A DNA stretch of 64,000 nucleotides from Rhodobacterales bacterium. GTDB lineage: Bacteria > Pseudomonadota > Alphaproteobacteria > Caulobacterales > Hyphomonadaceae. The notes beneath the pieces are model-generated. The model was not told where the DNA came from. It did no database searches and worked only from the letters and a program-made list of their open reading frames with translations. Shown here piece by piece: positions 45,978 through 56,546 of the stretch. The DNA lies in NCBI GenBank assembly GCA_014763715.1, contig JACXUV010000006.1, positions 1-64,000 of the forward strand, read 5' to 3'. Each line of letters opens with the position of its first letter. Positions within the stretch are counted from its first letter, which is position 1. Made by a program: the position numbers and the translations under genes.

Positions 45978-46994
45978 TCAGCCATTCTTCTTCGGGTTTG
46001 CCTGTTTCTGCAACCAGGCCACTTCCCGCATCCATTGACGGATCGGTTTCGCCGGTGTCCCGCCCCAGGTTTCACCATCCTCAATGTTGCGGAACAGACC
46101 AGAAGACGCCGCCAGACTGACATTTTCGCCCACCACAACATGATCAGCAATGCCGACGCGTCCCCCCAGCATGGAGTGGTTGCCTACTCGAACAGAACCG
46201 GAAATACCTCCAAATGCCGCCATGATTACCGACCGGCCGAAAACGACATTGTGTGCGATCTGGCAAAGGTTATCGATCTTGGTCCGTTCGCCAAGGATCG
46301 TGTCTTCAAACACCCCACGATCGATACAGGTGTTCGCGCCAACCGTGACGTGGTCCTGCAGGATCACACGGCCAAAATGAGGTGCGTCTCGCTGGCCATC
46401 GGGCGCAGCAAGAACACCAAAGCCAGCCTCGCCGATACGCGCGCCCGCCAGCAGCGTGACGTGGTCACCAAGGAGCGCACAAAACACGCTTGTGTTCGCC
46501 CCAATCTGGCAATGCCGCCCGATCTGCACACCGGGGCCGATCGACACGTTGGGGCCAATCCAGCTGCCCTCACCGATGACGGCCCCAGGTGCGATAACAG
46601 CCCCTGGAGAGACACGAGCCCCTTCATGCACCTGGGCGTCCGGTGAGATACGTGCCTCACCCGTCCAATCCAGATGCCGCGGTCGATACATCGCCAACGC
46701 CGCCACCGCGTGGACATAGCGCGGGAAACGCGCAACCAGCTTCGCCGCCCCCTCTGGCACAAAGCCGAGGTTCGCCTCATTGGTCACAAAGAGACGCGCA
46801 TTGGCCGAAATGTCTGGTGTGGATTTGCCGTCACCATCCAAAAATGCGAGATCGCCTACCTGCGCATTCGCCGCTGAAGCAATGCCTGTTACGGACAGGG
46901 TGTCATCCCCATCCAGCACGGCCCCGGTCATCTCCGCAATCTGCCCGAGCGTCAGAGCCCCAAGAGGCGTATAGAATCGCGGATCAACCGTCAC
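45978..46994 (-). CDS. lpxD: UDP-3-O-(3-hydroxyacyl)glucosamine N-acyltransferase
   Basis: A 338-residue LpxD, third step of lipid A synthesis. The N-terminal uridine-binding domain ([20 protein letters not shown]) is followed by a long left-handed beta-helix ([20 protein letters not shown] onward). The catalytic His is in [14 protein letters not shown], and a short helical C-terminus follows. The start codon is GTG with GGAGCCC upstream. It is 11 bp downstream of the ompH stop. Confidence 0.95.
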   Translation of the reverse strand: MTVDPRFYTPLGALTLGQIAEMTGAVLDGDDTLSVTGIASAANAQVGDLAFLDGDGKSTPDISANARLFVTNEANLGFVPEGAAKLVARFPRYVHAVAALAMYRPRHLDWTGEARISPDAQVHEGARVSPGAVIAPGAVIGEGSWIGPNVSIGPGVQIGRHCQIGANTSVFCALLGDHVTLLAGARIGEAGFGVLAAPDGQRDAPHFGRVILQDHVTVGANTCIDRGVFEDTILGERTKIDNLCQIAHNVVFGRSVIMAAFGGISGSVRVGNHSMLGGRVGIADHVVVGENVSLAASSGLFRNIEDGETWGGTPAKPIRQWMREVAWLQKQANPKKNG

Positions 46995-47005
46995 GATGGG
47001 CTCCG

Positions 47006-47602
47006 TTACTGCGGATTAGCCGGCTGGTCAGGAATCTTTTGACGGGTGACAGCCAAAGTAGGCGTCGCCACGTCCAGCTTCTGGATAACCAGCGCAGTCG
47101 CATCAATCGAGTCAGCCGAATAGATCACGGAGCTTTTGGAGACGACCAGCTGAGCATTCTTTTCCTGAATGACCTGCAGCAGAACCGGCTCAAGCGCCTT
47201 GTTGAAGGTCGCAAGGGCAACGCGCTCCGTCAGCGCAAACTCCTGCGAGTATTTCTGCGCTTTGGCACCAAAAGCATTTGCTTTGGCCTGGTAGTTGTTG
47301 AGCTCGGTCACAAGTGCCGTGTCAGCATTGACCTGATCACGAGTCTTGCCAGCCAGCTTTGCATCCAGAGCCTTGCCCTGCGTCTGTAGCGTGGTGCGCT
47401 CCGGGGTGAGCTCGGTGTTCATCTGCTTTTCGATCGTATCCAGCTTGGCAGCCATATCTTTGCCTGCCTTGCTGTCCCGAAGGATTTTCACTTCATCGAT
47501 AGCCACAACAGTGCTGCCTTGTGCAACCGCCGCAGGTGCTGTGACTGCTGCGCTGCCTATCAGTAGAGCGAACGCGAACAGGAGTTTCTTTAGTTGGGAC
47601 AT
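47006..47602 (-). CDS. OmpH/Skp family periplasmic chaperone
   Basis: A 198-residue exported protein. The signal peptide [20 protein letters not shown] ends near AAVAQG; the mature part is a long alpha-helical, charged coiled coil with the OmpH-like motif [20 protein letters not shown]. Skp-like trimers escort outer membrane proteins to BamA. The C-terminus has an extra proline-rich end ([10 protein letters not shown]). It lies between bamA and lpxD, the standard position. ATG 47602 has GGAGACTGG upstream. Confidence 0.9.
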   Translation of the reverse strand: MSQLKKLLFAFALLIGSAAVTAPAAVAQGSTVVAIDEVKILRDSKAGKDMAAKLDTIEKQMNTELTPERTTLQTQGKALDAKLAGKTRDQVNADTALVTELNNYQAKANAFGAKAQKYSQEFALTERVALATFNKALEPVLLQVIQEKNAQLVVSKSSVIYSADSIDATALVIQKLDVATPTLAVTRQKIPDQPANPQ

Positions 47603-47629
47603 GCCAGTCTCCATTCTGGGGGCTTGCGA

Positions 47630-50191
47630 TTAGAAGCGGGTTGATGTCGAGAACCGGAACGTCTCTGTCCGGTCATAGTCCTCGCTGCGGAGGATCTGTG
47701 AGAAGTCAAAACGGATAGGTCCGAACGGCGAGTTCCAGAAAACGCTGAGACCTGTGGAAGCACGCAGCGATGCGGCCTCCTTGGTCATCTGAGCGGCGGG
47801 GAACCCTGTAATCGGATCCGTGGTGTAGAAGCTCGGCGCCTTGTCCGGCCCACGCAGGGTGCCAAGTGAGCCGGCTTCGAGGAAGAGTGCGCTCTTGATG
47901 CCGTATTCCTCTGGGAAAACATTTGGCAGGCTGAGCTCAAACGTCCCCTGATAGTAAAGGTTCCCGCCTTGTGCGTTCAGGCGCCGGGTCGCGACAAGCT
48001 CACCCGTCTCAGGATCGACAACACGGAGAATCTCACGTGGACCAAGACCTGCCACGTCAAAGCCACGGAAAGTAGACCCACCACGGAAGAAGCGATTGTT
48101 GATCCGAATGCCTTCACCGTCTTCCAGTGGGAAAACGTAGCCACCTGACAGACGCGCACTGGCCACAACACTCTTCCAAATCCCACGATAGAAGGAAGCA
48201 CGTGTCTCCGTACGCAGATAGTGAACATCACCACCGATCCCAGCGAGATCCTGGTTCAATGAGAAGTCAAACCCCCGGGTTGGTGTGATGGGGTCGTTCG
48301 TGCGATCCCAATACAACTGATACCCGATGATGCTTGAAAGGTCCGAACGCTCAGACCGGCAAATGGTCTCACGATAGAGGTAAGATGGGTCACACCGATC
48401 AAGTACAACCTCCTCCCCATCAATCACATCGTCGGGCCCAGCAAGCCTGAAGGTATCGTCCGACGTATCATCAGGTGTATCCAGGCCACCGACCTGAATG
48501 ACGCGGGAAGAACGCCGTCCGGTTTCGAGATCAATCAGGTACGGAATATCCGTAACATTTATATCATCATACTGCAGACGATAGCTGAGCCCCAGCTGCA
48601 GCCGTTCCGTCAGCGGAAAGCCAACCCGCACACCGGCACCATAGGTATCGCTGGTGAAGTAGGAAATGTCCGCGAAGTCCTGGCGGGTCGCGAAGACATC
48701 AACCCCCGCCGAAAGGTTCCGGTCGAGGAAACGCGGCTCTGTAAAGCGCAAGTCTACAACTTGCTGCCGGCTTGAAGAGGATACGCGAGCGACAACGGTC
48801 TGACCGCGGCCACGCAAGTTACGTTGGCTCGCCGAAAGGTCGATCAGGTAGGAGTCAACAGAGGAGAAACCTGCAGCGAACGAAAGCTCACCGGTCGGCT
48901 GCTCCTGCACCTTCACGTTCACGACAGTCCGGTCCGGCTCATCTGTCGGAACTTCTTCGATGTCGACTTCCTTGAAGTAACCGAGCGCACGCACACGGTT
49001 TTTCGAACGATCGAGAAGGATCCGGTTGAAGGCGTCGCCTTCCGAAATCCGAAGCTCGCGGCGGATCACGCGATCCAAAGTCTGTGTATTGCCGACAATA
49101 TTGATCCGGTCGATGTAAACGCGCGGACCTTCATCCACGACGAAAGTCACATCAATACGACCCGTCTCCGGGTTCACATCCAACTGGGGCCGAATATCGA
49201 CAAAGGCATAACCCGCAATACCGGCAGCATAAGTCAGGGAGTCGATCGTCGTCTCGATCAGGTCCCCTCTGAACAGGGCTCCTTCCTGAATCGGGACAGC
49301 GGCCCGCAGCGCATCCGCATTGAGTTTCTCAAGCGCCGTCTCGACCTTCACTTCACCGAAGTCATACTGGCGGCCCTCATCGACCGTCATGGTGATGTAG
49401 AAGTCCTTCTGGTCCGGTGTCAGTTCTGCGACTGCGGACGTCACGCGGAAATCATAATAGCCATTGTTCTGGTAGAACTGGCGCAGCTGATCCCGGTCAT
49501 ATTCGAGACGCCCCGGATCATAGTTGTCATTGGAGCTGAAGAACCGCCAAAAACGGGACTGCTTGGTGACGATTTCACTGCGCAGACGGGAGTCTGAATA
49601 AGCCTCGTTCCCGATGAAGTTGATCGAGCGCACGCCCGTCACCGGACCTTCCGTGATCTGGAAAATCAGATCGACCCGGTTTTGCTCCAGCGGCTTGTAT
49701 TGCGGCTCCACCTTGGCAGCGAACCGGCCGGACTGGCGATAAAGCTCAAGAATCCGCTGGACATCGCTTTGCACACGCGCCGCGGTGAAGATGCCACGCG
49801 GTTCAGCCTGGATCTCTTCCTTGAGCTTGTCTTCCTTGAGCGCCTTGTTGCCCTCGAAGATCACACGGTTGATGATCGGGTTTTCGACAACCCGGACGAC
49901 AAGATCATCCCCGCGCCTGTCAATCGAGACGTCCGCAAACAAATTGGTTGCAAACAAGGTCTTCAGGGACAGGTCGATCCGGTTCGGATCGAAGGAATCG
50001 CCAGGCTCCAGAAGCAAATAGGATTGAACGGTACGCGCTTCGATACGCTTGTTACCTTCAACGACAATCGAACGGATCGTGCCACCGTACCGATTGTCTT
50101 CCTGCGCCTGTGCCGATCCGGCGTCACCCACCACACCCGAAAGCGCGAAGACGCTGGTCGCCATGAAGGTCGCTGCAAGAAACTTACGCAT
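47630..50191 (-). CDS. bamA: Outer membrane protein assembly factor BamA
   Basis: An 853-residue essential outer-membrane insertase. The signal peptide MRKFLAATFMATSVFALSGV is followed by five POTRA domains (about 45-440; first one IRSIVVEGNKRIEARTVQSY). The 16-strand barrel contains the VRGF/IRGF-type motif region FFRGGSTFRGFDVAGLGP, which is RGF here. It ends with the aromatic FRFSTSTRF insertion signal. The barrel has a cysteine-containing loop (DRCDPSYLYRETICRSE), possibly a disulfide. Start ATG 50191; the track adds 25 codons over the rseP end. Confidence 0.97.
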   Translation of the reverse strand: MRKFLAATFMATSVFALSGVVGDAGSAQAQEDNRYGGTIRSIVVEGNKRIEARTVQSYLLLEPGDSFDPNRIDLSLKTLFATNLFADVSIDRRGDDLVVRVVENPIINRVIFEGNKALKEDKLKEEIQAEPRGIFTAARVQSDVQRILELYRQSGRFAAKVEPQYKPLEQNRVDLIFQITEGPVTGVRSINFIGNEAYSDSRLRSEIVTKQSRFWRFFSSNDNYDPGRLEYDRDQLRQFYQNNGYYDFRVTSAVAELTPDQKDFYITMTVDEGRQYDFGEVKVETALEKLNADALRAAVPIQEGALFRGDLIETTIDSLTYAAGIAGYAFVDIRPQLDVNPETGRIDVTFVVDEGPRVYIDRINIVGNTQTLDRVIRRELRISEGDAFNRILLDRSKNRVRALGYFKEVDIEEVPTDEPDRTVVNVKVQEQPTGELSFAAGFSSVDSYLIDLSASQRNLRGRGQTVVARVSSSSRQQVVDLRFTEPRFLDRNLSAGVDVFATRQDFADISYFTSDTYGAGVRVGFPLTERLQLGLSYRLQYDDINVTDIPYLIDLETGRRSSRVIQVGGLDTPDDTSDDTFRLAGPDDVIDGEEVVLDRCDPSYLYRETICRSERSDLSSIIGYQLYWDRTNDPITPTRGFDFSLNQDLAGIGGDVHYLRTETRASFYRGIWKSVVASARLSGGYVFPLEDGEGIRINNRFFRGGSTFRGFDVAGLGPREILRVVDPETGELVATRRLNAQGGNLYYQGTFELSLPNVFPEEYGIKSALFLEAGSLGTLRGPDKAPSFYTTDPITGFPAAQMTKEAASLRASTGLSVFWNSPFGPIRFDFSQILRSEDYDRTETFRFSTSTRF

Positions 50192-50231
50192 CGTCGAATA
50201 AACTCTCTGATTAGTCCCTGATCCGGCCGGC

Positions 50232-51401
50232 TTAACCGCCCCCGCTGCCAAATAGGCCGGTTTCAATGATGTCGCCCCAAGTGATAACGACCACCATCCC
50301 CAATAACAGGATCAGCCCGAATGTCAGGCTCACTTCCTGTACTTTTTCCGGTAACTGGCGCCCGGTCAGGAACTCGTATGCATTAAATACCAGATGCCCG
50401 CCATCCAGGACGGGCAGCGGCAACAGGTTGAAAAAGCCAACTCCGACTGAAATCGAAGCGCACATACTGAGCAGCATCCAGAATAGCCTGGAAAGGCGCG
50501 TCCCCACAGGAACGTCCTGTTGTTGCCAGACCTTGTTGACCACTCGCCGGGAAACATCGCCGATGCCGACCGGACCTGACATGGTGTGGATGGACATCCG
50601 CCCTGTTACGATGCGCGTCAGCATCGTGACGGTTTGCTGCATCGTTGCACCGGTCTGCAGCACGCCCTGCCCAAGCGCCTCAACAGGGTTGTACCGGGTT
50701 GGCGGAAGAACACTGACATTGTCGAGCGCGACGCCAATCGTGGCCTGGGGCACGACCTGGCCGAACTCGTTTTCCCGCAAGCTTTCCTTCGGAGTCACCG
50801 AAAGCGCTGTCTCGGCCTGATCCCGGCGGACAACAAACGTTACAGGTGTATTCGGATTGAGGATCACTTCCAGCTGGACGTCCCAGGGACTTTTGATCGG
50901 TTTGCCGTTCGCCGAAACAAAAACATCGCCAGCCTCCAGGCCGCCAATCTCTGCAGGCGAGCCCGCATCTACAGACACCAGACCGACCTCAAGGTTCGGG
51001 CGGCCAAACATGCCGAGGAAAAGCGCGAAGATCAGACTGGCCAGAACGAAATTGGCAAAGGGGCCAGCAAGGCTTACGATAGAGCGCTGCCCGACACCGA
51101 GGTCCGGATAAGCGCGTCCGACCAAGCCGCCTTCGACCTTGCCGACATCCCCGGCAAGCTGGCTCTCGCCTGCAAACTTTACGAAGCCGCCCAGTGGAAT
51201 CCAGTTGATCCGCCACCGAGTTCCGCGCTTGTCCTTGCGCTCGTACAGCGGCTTGCCAAACCCGATGGAGAAGGATTCAACCGCCGCACCGAAGGCGCGG
51301 CCGGCAAGGTAGTGGCCAAACTCGTGAACAATAACCACGATGCCCATCATGAAGATGAGGCAAGCCAGAAACAAAGGACCTTGGCTCAGCAACTCACCCA
51401 A
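50232..51401 (-). CDS. rseP: Site-2 intramembrane metalloprotease RseP (MmpA-like)
   Basis: A polytopic zinc protease of about 389 residues. The active-site helix has VVIVHEFGHYLAGRAFG, the third zinc ligand is in LLPLPVLDGGHLVFNAYE, and a PDZ domain lies between (VDAGSPAEIGGLEAGDVFVS). It cleaves membrane-anchored anti-sigma factors; the Caulobacter homologue MmpA cleaves PodJ. The track begins at GTG 51425. I prefer TTG 51401, overlapping the dxr stop, because GGAGGG lies 9 bases upstream. All candidates encode the same domains. Confidence 0.93.
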   Translation of the reverse strand: MGELLSQGPLFLACLIFMMGIVVIVHEFGHYLAGRAFGAAVESFSIGFGKPLYERKDKRGTRWRINWIPLGGFVKFAGESQLAGDVGKVEGGLVGRAYPDLGVGQRSIVSLAGPFANFVLASLIFALFLGMFGRPNLEVGLVSVDAGSPAEIGGLEAGDVFVSANGKPIKSPWDVQLEVILNPNTPVTFVVRRDQAETALSVTPKESLRENEFGQVVPQATIGVALDNVSVLPPTRYNPVEALGQGVLQTGATMQQTVTMLTRIVTGRMSIHTMSGPVGIGDVSRRVVNKVWQQQDVPVGTRLSRLFWMLLSMCASISVGVGFFNLLPLPVLDGGHLVFNAYEFLTGRQLPEKVQEVSLTFGLILLLGMVVVITWGDIIETGLFGSGGG

Positions 51402-52605
51402 GCGTTCTACCCTCCGCCCCACCACCCGGGGCCCGCTTCAAGACATCTTCCGCTGCAGTCCGCGCGTATCGGTCCAGATAGCCGATCTCTTCTAGCGAAC
51501 CACAAGCCACTCCGGCCATATTGCCGGAAAGGAAGCGACTCAACACTTCCTTTACCACCCAGCTTATGTCCAGAAACCCGCATTGGCCCGCAATAAATGC
51601 AGAAACCGCTGATTCATTAGCACAATTTAATACCGTGGTTGCACCGGGACCGGCAGCGATTGCCTCACGCGCCAATTGAATTGCCGGGAACCTGCCTGCA
51701 TCCACTGGCTCAAAATCGAGTTTTCCGAGGCTGGCAAGGTCCAGGCGTTCCACCTGTGTCGGCACCCTCTCCGGCCAGCCAAGGGCATAGGAAATCGGTG
51801 TGCGCATGTCCGGCGACCCGAGCTGTGCAATGACAGACCCGTCCGTAAAATGGGCCATGCCGTGGATAATTGACTGCCTGTGAATGATCACATCGATCAT
51901 TTCCGCCGGGACATCGAACAGATACGCCGCTTCAATGAACTCAAGGGCTTTGTTCATGAGGGTCGCACTGTCGATGGAATTCTTGATACCCATGGCCCAG
52001 TTCGGGTGAGCCGCTGCTTCCGCCGGGCTCACCAGGCGCATCTCATCAAGCGTTGCAGTCCGAAAAGGCCCACCCGACGCCGTAATCGTCAGCCGCTCCA
52101 GCTCACGGCCGTCCCCCAGGCATTGATGTATCGCGCTGTGCTCGGAATCGACAGGCAGCACATTCACGCCCACGCGCTTCGCCTCTTCCAGGATCAGCCG
52201 ACCGCCGCAGACGACGCTTTCCTTGTTGGCAATCGCAACATCGTTTCCGGCCTGGACCGCCGCCAGTGTGGATTCCAGCCCGGCCGCACCGACAATGGCC
52301 GCCAGGACCCGTGCCGAGCGGGTTGCAGCCTCAACCACAGCAGCGTTGCCGCCGGCCACTTCGATGCCGCTTCCGTGGAGCTTCGTCTTTAGGACCGGCA
52401 ACTGGCTTTCATCCGCGATCACGGCGATTTGCGGCCTGAACTCCAACGCCTGCTCAGCCAGCATGTCCGCATTGCTGCCAGCGGTGAGCGCGACGACGTC
52501 AAAACCGCCTTCGCCATCCCTGTTAGCATGCCGGATGACATCAAGCGCATTGCAGCCGATGGATCCTGTGGATCCCATTACAGATACAGAACGCCGGTCA
52601 CTCAT
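51394..52605 (-). CDS. dxr: 1-deoxy-D-xylulose 5-phosphate reductoisomerase
   Basis: A 403-residue MEP-pathway enzyme making 2-C-methylerythritol 4-phosphate for isoprenoids. The NADPH site is SVMGSTGSIGCNALDVI, IANKESVVCGG is the linker motif, the metal site is LPVDSEHSAIHQCLG with ITASGGPFR, and PNWAMGIKNSIDSATLMNKALE is the catalytic loop. The track ORF adds 88 codons; ATG 52605 overlaps the cdsA stop (ATGA). It feeds UppS in the same operon. Confidence 0.97.
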   Translation of the reverse strand: MSDRRSVSVMGSTGSIGCNALDVIRHANRDGEGGFDVVALTAGSNADMLAEQALEFRPQIAVIADESQLPVLKTKLHGSGIEVAGGNAAVVEAATRSARVLAAIVGAAGLESTLAAVQAGNDVAIANKESVVCGGRLILEEAKRVGVNVLPVDSEHSAIHQCLGDGRELERLTITASGGPFRTATLDEMRLVSPAEAAAHPNWAMGIKNSIDSATLMNKALEFIEAAYLFDVPAEMIDVIIHRQSIIHGMAHFTDGSVIAQLGSPDMRTPISYALGWPERVPTQVERLDLASLGKLDFEPVDAGRFPAIQLAREAIAAGPGATTVLNCANESAVSAFIAGQCGFLDISWVVKEVLSRFLSGNMAGVACGSLEEIGYLDRYARTAAEDVLKRAPGGGAEGRTLG

Positions 52606-53426
52606 GACTGGAGCCCAAGCACATCCGGCAGATTCGGTGCAATGTGGAATGCCAGTACGGAGATGAATGCGACAGCTCCAAGCCCGTCGACACGGTCCAT
52701 GACCCCGCCATGCCCAGGAAGAATTGTACCGGAATCCTTCACTCGGAACCGGCGCTTCAGACCGCTCTCGAACAGGTCCCCAACCTGCGCAACAACAGAG
52801 ATGGCAATGCCGGCAAGGATCCAGCCGATAAATGGCACTCGCTGAATGTCCGCAGCGGCAGTCCCGCAAACGATACAGGCGAAAACAGCCCCGATCGCAC
52901 CGCTCCAGGTCTTGTTCGGGCTCTCCTTCGGCAGAAGCCGCGGGCCACCCAGGCCCCTTCCGGTAAAGTAGGCTGCTGCATCAGACGCCCAGACAAAAGA
53001 CATGAAGTAGAGTGCCGCTGAACGGCCATCCCAGGGCCCTTCCCGAAGAAGCCAAAGCGAAGCCGGGAGAGCCGTCACGTACAGAAGGCCGAATATGGCG
53101 CTGCCCCGATGGTTCCACGCGCCCTTCGCAACAAGTGCGGCGAATATCGCGCCCGCGATGAGGACGCCAATCGAGACGGCAGGCATTCCGAGCGGCAGGG
53201 AGAGACATGTCAACGCAGCAAACACGACCAAAAGGAAAGGCCGCGTAAAGCCGCTGATATGCCCCCATTCCCAAGCCATGACACCCGCTGTCAAAGCGCA
53301 GGCAACAGCAAGCCCCCAACCACCTGACCAGACAGCTGCCAGGCCGAGCGGAATCAGGATGGCTGAGGATATCAGCCGCAGCCCCAGATTGGAAAACCTG
53401 AGCTCCCGGGGTGTCCAGTCACCCAT
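52602..53426 (-). CDS. cdsA: Phosphatidate cytidylyltransferase
   Basis: A 274-residue polytopic membrane enzyme converting phosphatidic acid and CTP to CDP-diacylglycerol. About seven hydrophobic segments are visible. The family signature appears as KSPNKTWSGAIGAVF-type sequence (here ESPNKTWSGAIGA) and DSGTILPGHGGVMDRVDGL near the C-terminus. It overlaps uppS by one base (TGATG) and dxr by 4 bp. Confidence 0.95.
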   Translation of the reverse strand: MGDWTPRELRFSNLGLRLISSAILIPLGLAAVWSGGWGLAVACALTAGVMAWEWGHISGFTRPFLLVVFAALTCLSLPLGMPAVSIGVLIAGAIFAALVAKGAWNHRGSAIFGLLYVTALPASLWLLREGPWDGRSAALYFMSFVWASDAAAYFTGRGLGGPRLLPKESPNKTWSGAIGAVFACIVCGTAAADIQRVPFIGWILAGIAISVVAQVGDLFESGLKRRFRVKDSGTILPGHGGVMDRVDGLGAVAFISVLAFHIAPNLPDVLGLQS

Positions 53427-54187
53427 CAGTTTGCCTCCGGCGACACCGCGCCAAACCGTCGTTCACGGCTCCTGAACTCAGCGATCGACTGCTCCAGCGT
53501 CGACTTGTCAAAGTCCGGCCACAGCACATCCGTGAAGACCAATTCAGCATAAGCAGCCTGCCAGAGCAGAAAATTGGACAGACGGTATTCGCCGCTCGTA
53601 CGGATCAGCAGATCGGGATCAGGAATACCGTCCGTATCGAGGAACCCGGCAAACGCCTTTTCATCCAGATTTTCGACCGCAAGCTCACCGTGCTGGATCG
53701 CGTCACAGGCCTTCCGGGCCGCACGGAGGATCTCTTCCCGGCCGCCATAATTGAAAGCAATGTTGAGATAGAAATCCGAATTGGCCTCCGTCTCACGTTC
53801 AGCCTTGTCCACGAGCTCGGCAATATCGGCCGGTAAGCCCTCGCGCTTTCCCATTACCCGGATGCGGACGCCTTCGCGTTTGAGGCGGGAGAGGTCTCGC
53901 TGCACATAAGCTTTCAGCAAGCCGAACAGCGCGCTGACCTCAGCGGCAGGCCTACGCCAGTTCTCGGTCGAAAACGAGAAGACGGTCAGATAACGAATGC
54001 CGAGTTCCGGCGCAGCTTCCACGGTCCTGCGCAGGGCCTCAACCCCGCGCTCATGCCCCACTGCCCGCGGCAGCCCCCTGGCATTTGCCCAGCGCCCATT
54101 GCCGTCCATGATGATGGCAACGTGCTGCGGCCCCGGAAGCCGCTCTGCCCCGGCGCCCTCTGAAGCGGGGGCGGGTTCGCGGGACAT
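53426..54187 (-). CDS. uppS: Isoprenyl transferase (undecaprenyl diphosphate synthase)
   Basis: A 253-residue cis-prenyltransferase that makes the C55 carrier for peptidoglycan and O-antigen. Region 1 is [21 protein letters not shown] with the catalytic Asp. [54 protein letters not shown] and LWPDFD are the remaining conserved regions. It is co-directional with frr and cdsA, sharing one-base overlaps with both. Confidence 0.97.
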   Translation of the reverse strand: MSREPAPASEGAGAERLPGPQHVAIIMDGNGRWANARGLPRAVGHERGVEALRRTVEAAPELGIRYLTVFSFSTENWRRPAAEVSALFGLLKAYVQRDLSRLKREGVRIRVMGKREGLPADIAELVDKAERETEANSDFYLNIAFNYGGREEILRAARKACDAIQHGELAVENLDEKAFAGFLDTDGIPDPDLLIRTSGEYRLSNFLLWQAAYAELVFTDVLWPDFDKSTLEQSIAEFRSRERRFGAVSPEAN

Positions 54188-54741
54188 CAGACCTGCATGA
54201 TCTCCGCTTCCTTGGCCTTCAGGGCATCATCTACCTTTGCGACGTAAGCATCCGTCAGCTTCTGGACTTCCTCGGAAAGGGCGCGGTGCCGATCTTCACT
54301 GATCTCACCGTCTTTCTCCATGGCTTTCAGCGTATCCATGCCGTCCCGGCGGATATTGCGGATCGCGACGCGAGCAGATTCGGCATATTTGCCCGCAACC
54401 TTCTGAAGCTCCTTGCGGCGCTCTTCATTCAGGGGGGGAATCGGGAGGCGAAGGTTCTGCCCGTCCATAACCGGGTTCAGGCCAAGCCCGGAATCGCGAA
54501 TGGCGCGATCCGCGGCGCCCACAACAGCCTTGTCCCAGACGTTGACCGAAAGCATCCGCGTGTCCGTCACCGTCACCGAAGCGACCTGGTTCAACGGCAC
54601 GGTCGAGCCATAGGCAGGCACCATGATCGAATCGAGCAGATTGACCGAAGCGCGGCCAGTACGCAGGCCACTGAATTCCGTAGCGAGCGAAGCCAGTGCG
54701 CCTTCCATACGGCGCTCAAGGTCTTTCTTGTCATAGCTCAT
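54187..54741 (-). CDS. frr: Ribosome recycling factor
   Basis: A 184-residue RRF that splits post-termination ribosomes with EF-G. It shows [22 protein letters not shown] at the start, the hinge/domain II region [18 protein letters not shown], and the C-terminal helix [21 protein letters not shown] with [11 protein letters not shown]. Full length. It overlaps pyrH by 4 bp and uppS by 1 bp. Confidence 0.97.
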   Translation of the reverse strand: MSYDKKDLERRMEGALASLATEFSGLRTGRASVNLLDSIMVPAYGSTVPLNQVASVTVTDTRMLSVNVWDKAVVGAADRAIRDSGLGLNPVMDGQNLRLPIPPLNEERRKELQKVAGKYAESARVAIRNIRRDGMDTLKAMEKDGEISEDRHRALSEEVQKLTDAYVAKVDDALKAKEAEIMQV

Positions 54742-55493
54742 TTGGGTGACGCTCCCTTGTTCGTAATCGTTGTCGAGGTGCCCTGCCCGTGCAGCACTTT
54801 CAGCAGGGAACCTTCTTCCTTAAGCGAGAACACCACGATCGGTATGTTGTTGTCACGCATCAGGCTCACAGCCGAGGAATCCATCACGCGGAGGTCCTTC
54901 ACCAGCAGCTCCTGATAGGACACGTCTTCATAGCGCGTCGCTGTCGCGTCCAGCTTCGGATCGGCGGTGTAAACGCCATCCACCTGCGTCCCCTTCAGCA
55001 GGGCATCGCAATTCATTTCGATCGCACGCAGGGCGGCGCCGGTATCGGTCGTGAAGAACGGGTTGCCGATGCCGGCCGCGAAAATCACGATCCGGCCCTT
55101 TTCCATATGACGCTGGGCGCGCCGGCGGATGTAGGGCTCACAGATCGCATCCATGTGGATGGCGGACAGGACGCGTGTCGGCACGTCCATGTTCTCAAGC
55201 ACGCTCTGCATGGCGAGCGCGTTCATGACGGTGGCCAGCATGCCCATGGAGTCCGCCTGGGCGCGCTCCATGCCCTTTGCGGCCCCGGCAACACCGCGGA
55301 AGATGTTACCGCCGCCAATCACAAGGCAGATCTCGGCGCCGGCATCGCGGGCACCCTTGATTGCCTTGGCAAATTTCTCGCAGGTCGGGATATCGATTCC
55401 GAACTGGCCGGGGCCCATGAGGGCCTCTCCCGACAGCTTCAGCAGTACGCGCTTGTACTTGAGTTGGCTTGTCTCGGGATCCCCGCTCGGCAT
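54738..55493 (-). CDS. pyrH: Uridylate kinase
   Basis: A 251-residue UMP kinase of the amino-acid-kinase fold. Motifs are [66 protein letters not shown], and [22 protein letters not shown]. The track start at 55499 is TTG; ATG 55493 with GGGAAA upstream is better. It lies 42 bp after the tsf terminator hairpin, so its expression depends on readthrough or a local promoter. Confidence 0.97.
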   Translation of the reverse strand: MPSGDPETSQLKYKRVLLKLSGEALMGPGQFGIDIPTCEKFAKAIKGARDAGAEICLVIGGGNIFRGVAGAAKGMERAQADSMGMLATVMNALAMQSVLENMDVPTRVLSAIHMDAICEPYIRRRAQRHMEKGRIVIFAAGIGNPFFTTDTGAALRAIEMNCDALLKGTQVDGVYTADPKLDATATRYEDVSYQELLVKDLRVMDSSAVSLMRDNNIPIVVFSLKEEGSLLKVLHGQGTSTTITNKGASPK

Positions 55494-55533
55494 CGTCAAT
55501 TTCCCTTCGCTGAAGACCTTACGGCCTCCTAAA

Positions 55534-55566
55534 AGATTCCCGGCCGCCTGTCATGGGCGGCCGGGA
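55534..55566 (-). terminator. Terminator hairpin between tsf and pyrH
   Basis: On the minus strand TCCCGGCCGCC-catgaca-GGCGGCCGGGA is a perfect 11-bp stem followed by ATCTTTT. It is 38 bp after the tsf stop and 45 bp before the pyrH start, so it separates rpsB-tsf from the downstream genes or attenuates them. Confidence 0.85.
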
Positions 55567-55603
55567 TGTTCAAAGCCCCTTGCGGGCGGAAAGGCAAGCC
55601 TGA

Positions 55604-56509
55604 TCAGGCGCCTTTTGTCATGGATGCAACTTCGTCTGCGAAGTTGTCCTCTTCCTTCTCGATGCCTTCACCGAGTTTGAAGTGGACAAAGCCGTTCAGC
55701 GTAGCGCCTTCGCCTTTCAGGAACTCGCCGACCGTCTGGTCAGGGTTCATGACGAAAGGCTGCTCGACCAGCACGACTTCCTTGTAGAACTTCTGCATGC
55801 GGCCAACGATCATCTTCTCAATGACGCTGTCCGGCTTACCGCTTTCGCGAGCCTGCTCGGTCAGAACACGCTTTTCAGCTTCGACGATGGCCGGGTCCAG
55901 CTCGTCCGTCGTTGCAGCGGCCGGCGAAGTTGCCGCGATGTGCATCGCAACCTTGCGGCCGATTTCGTCCAGATCGCCAGCGCCGTCGAGCGCAACCAGA
56001 ACGCCCACTTTGCCCATGCCAGCGGCTTCGGCGTTGTGGATGTAGGAAGCGACTTTGCCGCCAGCAGTGACCTTGGCCGAACGGCGAAGCGTCATGTTCT
56101 CGCCGATCGTGGCGATCAGGCGTTTGATCAGGTCATCAACCGAACCTTCGCCATCCGGCGACGGTGCTGCAGCCAGAGCCTCGACGGAACCGTCGGTGCC
56201 CAGGGCAGCCTTGGCGATACCAGCCAGAGCGGACTGGAACTTTTCGTTACGGGCAACAAAGTCCGTTTCGGCGTTCAGCTCGACGATTGCGCCGGTCTTG
56301 CCGTCTTCGGACACCTGCACAGCCACCAGGCCGTCAGCCGCGGTGCGGCCCGACTTCTTGGCAGCCTTGGACAGGCCTTTTGCGCGCAGCCACTCAACGG
56401 CTGCGGCTTCGTCACCATTGTTTTCGACGAGCGCTTTTTTCGCGTCCATCATGCCGGCGCCCGTTTTCTCACGGAGCGCCTTCACAAGCGCAGCTGTAAT
56501 CTCAGCCAT
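55604..56509 (-). CDS. tsf: Translation elongation factor Ts
   Basis: A 301-residue nucleotide exchange factor for EF-Tu. The N-terminal UBA-like domain [23 protein letters not shown] is followed by the core with [21 protein letters not shown], which contains the TDFV motif that contacts EF-Tu, and [10 protein letters not shown]. Length is standard. It lies 37 bp after rpsB. Confidence 0.97.
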   Translation of the reverse strand: MAEITAALVKALREKTGAGMMDAKKALVENNGDEAAAVEWLRAKGLSKAAKKSGRTAADGLVAVQVSEDGKTGAIVELNAETDFVARNEKFQSALAGIAKAALGTDGSVEALAAAPSPDGEGSVDDLIKRLIATIGENMTLRRSAKVTAGGKVASYIHNAEAAGMGKVGVLVALDGAGDLDEIGRKVAMHIAATSPAAATTDELDPAIVEAEKRVLTEQARESGKPDSVIEKMIVGRMQKFYKEVVLVEQPFVMNPDQTVGEFLKGEGATLNGFVHFKLGEGIEKEEDNFADEVASMTKGA

Positions 56510-56546
56510 AGCTGTATTCCCTCAGTCTCGATTGTACCGGCGCGGC

